In this document: positions 60,808 through 64,000 of the stretch, piece by piece
Layout: the number at the start of each line of letters is the position of its first letter
Numbering within the stretch: the stretch's first letter is position 1
Origin: Eledone cirrhosa
Taxonomy: Eukaryota; Mollusca; Cephalopoda; Octopoda; Eledonidae
Direction: 5' to 3'
NCBI GenBank assembly: GCA_964016885.1
Contig: OZ024743.1
Location: forward strand, 125,728,612-125,792,611
Length of the DNA stretch: 64,000 bases
The notes under the pieces: model-generated
What the model was told of the DNA's origin: nothing
What the model saw: the letters and a program-made list of their open reading frames with translations, nothing else
Databases searched by the model: none
Program-made: the position numbers and the translations under genes

Positions 60808-61140
60808 AGGCACATGGCTTAGTGGTTAGAGCATTGGCCTTGCAATCGAAAGGTTGTGAGTTCAATTCTCAGACCGGGTGGTGTGTTGTTTCCTTGAGCA
60901 AGACACTTTATTTCACATTGCTCCAGTTTACTCAGCTGTAGAAATGAGATGATAGGGACTGAGGTCCTTATCATTCCACTGCAAAGTGGTCGTGTAGGTG
61001 CCATGGCAAAAAAGCATCCAGCACTCACTGTAAATGAGGTTGGTGTTAGGAAGGGCATCCAGCTGTAGAAATCAAGCCAGTATCAGTTCCCGTCCCACCC
61101 TTGCAAGCAGGGAAAAGCGGACGTAAAATGAAATGATGAT
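60808..61140 (+). repeat. Full-length tRNA-derived SINE with (ATG)n tail
   Basis: Head 60808-60883 is tRNA-like: box A TGGCTTAGTGG (60815-60825), box B AGTTCAATTCT (60859-60869). The body has ttgagcaagacactttattt and ttgctccagtttactcagct, then ggttggtgttaggaagggca, and ends gtaaaatgaaatgatgatga. It is inserted in the integrase gene. The only copy in the window where head and (ATG)n-type end are clearly one unit. Confidence 0.88.
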
Positions 61141-61264
61141 GATGATTACTCCATAAGAAATCTTTGAGTTTTTGTGATTCAAATTGACGTCCCCGATCTG
61201 TATGAATTGAACTGGGTTTTCCAAATATAGAGAATATCTCCAATATAACCCAACCAAGTCTCAT
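61141..61264 (-). pseudogene. Gypsy-like integrase, core part
   Basis: Minus strand: SIFGKPSSIHTDRGRQFESQ and KLKDFLW, the second catalytic Asp (TDRG) of the DDE core. It continues after the SINE insertion with the Glu segment. Upstream of 61264 the integrase zinc domain and first Asp are missing, so the element is cut at its 5' side. Confidence 0.85.
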
Positions 61265-61825
61265 CTTAATGTGTATTTGCGCAATGAATCTCGTGAATCA
61301 GTCGAGATATTTTCATTATCTTCATTTTAAATCTACTGTTAAGGATTCCCAAAATTATTAATTACGCAAATTATTCAAAAAGAATGTTTGGTTCAAATAT
61401 TTAATTTCTTTATAGCAAGATAAATTATTTTGTTTATCTGAAATTGGGTGCAACCTAAAGTACAGATAATGAAATCGCTAAAATATGCATATATACTTGT
61501 AAATTTGAGTAAGCATACGTGATGTGTAAAATACAGGGAATTATCTTGCAGTTATTTTTCAATTTGGTTATATAATGTTTGCAATAACAAAAAGAAAAAG
61601 AAAGAGGGGAAAAAAATTAAATAACAAAAGTAAGGAAAAGGTTTAGGGGAAGGGAAGGGAGAAAGGCAATGTTTAAATAAAAGACGATAGGAAAAAAACT
61701 GTGTGGAAACTTAAGGAATACCAAACAGTACTAAAAAAAAAAAATGCTTGTTTAAAACAGTAAAGAAAATGTAAAGGAAGGGGTGAACAACCGAGCCAAC
61801 ACCAGCGAGGGGTACTGCGCGACCT
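61265..61825. other. AT-rich spacer, A-rich near 61730
   Basis: No coding signal. The A-rich run at 61730-61745 on plus (T-rich on minus) with aaacaagcattttttttttt on minus may be the tail of the neighbouring minus-strand retroelement. Confidence 0.4.
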
Positions 61826-61827
61826 CT

Positions 61828-62950
61828 CTAATGACTTTTAAGGCAAGCCAGCACAATCGCAGCGTTGCCTCGGGTGATGGCGAGGCTAATGCGCTGGAAC
61901 AACCAAGCGCCCTCGCGAGATTCGCCAGTTACCTCTATTAGGCGAGTCATCATTGAAGAGAGGAACCTTGCAGTAAGCGGCCCGACTCCCCCAAACGTCT
62001 CAAAAGCCAAAGGCTGAAAAAGGTAGCTGGCCGACAGATCAGAGTATTTGAGGGTCTTACTCCACTCAACTGTGGAAGATGTGGCTCTCATCCTAACCGC
62101 AGCATCCAGGATGTGGGAGAGAGAAAAAGAGTCACTAACAGTGACGCCCCAGACAAGGCACCTGCCTCTCGACCAGGGGCACAGGGTAAGGCCGTCACTT
62201 CTGGACAACCCAGATGGTTCCAAGACTGAGAGGTGTTCACCCGGGCCAAAGCTCTCTTGAGGATGAGGTTTAGCGGCCGGCATTCAGGCGGCAAGAAAAA
62301 CCGTGGAGGCCTGTGAAGTCGAGGAGTTTGCCGTATCGGCACCTTAAACCCATGCAGACGTCAGCTCCCACTCTGAGGGCGATGGAGACACGAAGTTCGT
62401 CCAGGCTGAGTAGCCCACCGATGTTGGCCATGTGTAAAGCATCAACCCAGTCGCCTGTGTATTTGGCGCTGGCAGATAGTAAGCGGCATCTTGCAAACTG
62501 ATCTGACTGGACGAAGAGGGAGTCGAAGGTGGCCTTCGAACTTATGCTGTCCCAAGTTCTCTGACTTCGACTGTCCTCCACCTTCTAAGGAAGAGACAAG
62601 CCCAACTCACTCCATTGGTGGAGAGCTTCACCCAACTCCCTGTTGTAACTAGTCCATGCTGGAGAGGAGAGGATGCTGCTCACCAGGGTGGAGCAAGCAT
62701 AGGTGGAGGAAAGGAAGCAGGGGAGAGAGGGGGTCGAACACTTACGAAGACTAAGACCCCCCAACTGATCGCAGGACTCTGTAGAGAGTCTAACATAGAC
62801 CAGGCACTCGAGTCTCTCGAGGATTAGGTCGTCGAAGCGTTGGAGGCAGGACGGAAATGTGAGAGGGGCTGACTCTGAGCAGATACAGAAGCTTAGGAAT
62901 AGATAGGTAGTTCCTGAGTATGAAGAAGCCTGTGGCGTTCGAGACGTTTG
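61828..62950 (-). mobile_element. Retroelement pol C-terminus (zinc knuckle, endonuclease-like), broken
   Basis: Three frames in series on minus: 62986-62585 (QLGGLSLRKC), 62581-62270 (DSLFVQSDQFARCRLLSASA, VSIALRVGADVC, DFTGLHGFSC) and 62283-61828 (SRSDGLTLCPWSRGRCLVWG, SASYLFQPLAFETFGGVGPL, GAWLFQRISLAITRGNAAIV). The CxxC-HxxxC-like part followed by xxDG...LVWxVT...D resembles the zinc knuckle and restriction-like nuclease of R2-type and related non-LTR elements. The Asp of LVWD is Gly here and PD is SD, so the nuclease is dead. Higher GC than the host DNA. Family assignment uncertain. Confidence 0.7.
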
Positions 62951-63100
62951 GGGGAGTTGGGTCCCTGACAACAAAGTTTTTGTCATCGTTAGCGGCTCAG
63001 TATCAGGTGATGCCCGCGGGGGTGCTTAGTTGTTCCAGCGCCTTAGCCTCGTTATTAAACGCGATAACGCTGCCAGTGTGTTGGCTAGCCCCACAATGTA
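62905..63100 (+). mobile_element. Second copy of the same pol C-terminus, opposite strand
   Basis: Plus strand: KKPVAFETFGGVGSLTTKFL, then after a shift SGDARGGA, stop, LFQRLSLVIKRDNAASV. It covers only the last 60 or so residues and reads away from the minus-strand copy, whose 5' end meets it at about 62900-62950. Confidence 0.75.
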
Positions 63101-64000
63101 ATAGTGGGAGTCTCCGGCACCCCTTGTGGTGTGTGACCGTTTGACACGCTTGGTGTTGACTTACTATTTTCTTTCGTTTTGATTCTATATTTTCATGTGA
63201 AATATTTTTGTAATTAAATAGAGATATAACTCTGTGTGTGTGTATCGAATTGTGACAGCTATGGCATTTGTGTTTGTAATTTTAAGCTATCTATATTGTC
63301 TACACATTTGTTTGGGGAAAATGTGAACTTTGCTATTATGTAATTTCGATATAATAAATGTTCAAGTAATCGACGTGAGATACGACACAATAGAATGTGA
63401 TTTAATGTGAATGAAATGTACATGTCTTATTGCAGCCTTAGGCAAGATTTTTTTTTCTAGGACTCATATTCGACTGCTGTGCCTTGGTCTGATCTATTGG
63501 AACAAGGCAGTTTGTTGGAATGGAACATATCAACACCGAAAAGAAAAAATATCACTAATAAACTAGTCGGAAAAAATGTTCACAAATAAATCTGTTTTAT
63601 TGATGACAAACAATGTTCATAAATATATCTCTCAGTTTCATTCACTAGCTGGCATTTTATATACCTAATGCGAAACATCCCTTGTAATAAATATCAAGAG
63701 TTTGGTATTATGGTTAGCCCCACAAGTCTAAAAATCATTCGAAAACCCTGCAACGTGACATTTTTCGATTGTTCATTTTGTAATTTATGAGAAAATGAAA
63801 CTGTTCCTCCTCCTGGTCAATATGATAAATTATTATGTTGTCTATTTCATATCTTATCTCAGAACAGCTGGCAAATACACACTGTTTAGGACAAATATAC
63901 ATAACATTTTACGCCTTTTTTAATTAAAAAGATGTTTTCATAAATTAAATGTGTTTAGTTATACTGAAAGTGAGAATAATGTAAATCCGGATTTTATAAT
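63101..64000. other. AT-rich, nothing recognised
   Basis: No motif-bearing frame, no known repeat of this window, no convincing first exon of OPA1. A donor-like gtaagt at 63161-63166 on minus has no usable ATG frame upstream. Confidence 0.4.

Noticed and set aside
60808..60883. Possible true tRNA gene
   Set aside because: Good box A and box B, but it passes straight into a SINE body and (ATG)n tail and is inserted inside an integrase gene. The other tRNA-like heads are SINEs for the same reason.
62920..63144. Independent plus-strand gene
   Set aside because: It is the tail of the same retroelement family as the minus-strand copy, with a shift and a stop.

Overview
The window looks like nuclear DNA of an octopus or close coleoid cephalopod. 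It is AT-rich, has short exons in introns of about 1-7 kb, and is full of tRNA-derived SINEs of the kind known from octopus (tail reading tttctacttttggcacaagg on the reverse strand) and of a second repeat that ends in (ATG)n. The species call is an inference from repeat type and gene structure; no search was run.

One host gene was found: OPA1, the mitochondrial inner-membrane dynamin-like GTPase, on the minus strand. Twenty exons (numbered 2-21) run from 49598 down to 1049. Phases chain correctly, all introns are GT-AG, and about 816 codons are in the window. Exon 1 (start codon) was not located, and the 3' exons (stalk end, paddle, C-terminal helix) lie beyond base 1. The exons encode, in order: targeting sequence and inner-membrane segment (exon 2), linker (3-7), coiled coil (8-10), GTPase domain with G1-G4 motifs and the region after them (11-18), and start of the stalk (19-21). 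Exons 5 and 6, in the linker where vertebrate OPA1 has its spliced and protease-cut exons, are both phase 1-1. Exon 5 is very long (510 nt) and codes for a short repeat and an acidic stretch.

The rest is mobile DNA. 1-41.8 kb: SINEs, (ATG)n repeats, three MITE families with TTAA ends (piggyBac-like) and six degraded LINE fragments. 41.8-46.2 kb (intron 3): a Helitron cluster with a decayed Rep/helicase gene on the minus strand and, near its 3' end, a 95-bp tandem array in which every unit carries a stem-loop resembling the histone mRNA 3' stem-loop. 49.6-64 kb (upstream, possibly intron 1): SINEs, MITEs, one LINE, a broken Ty3/Gypsy-like element whose integrase lies upstream of gag, and two opposed copies of a GC-richer retroelement C-terminus. 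No true tRNA, rRNA, CRISPR array or second host gene was found.
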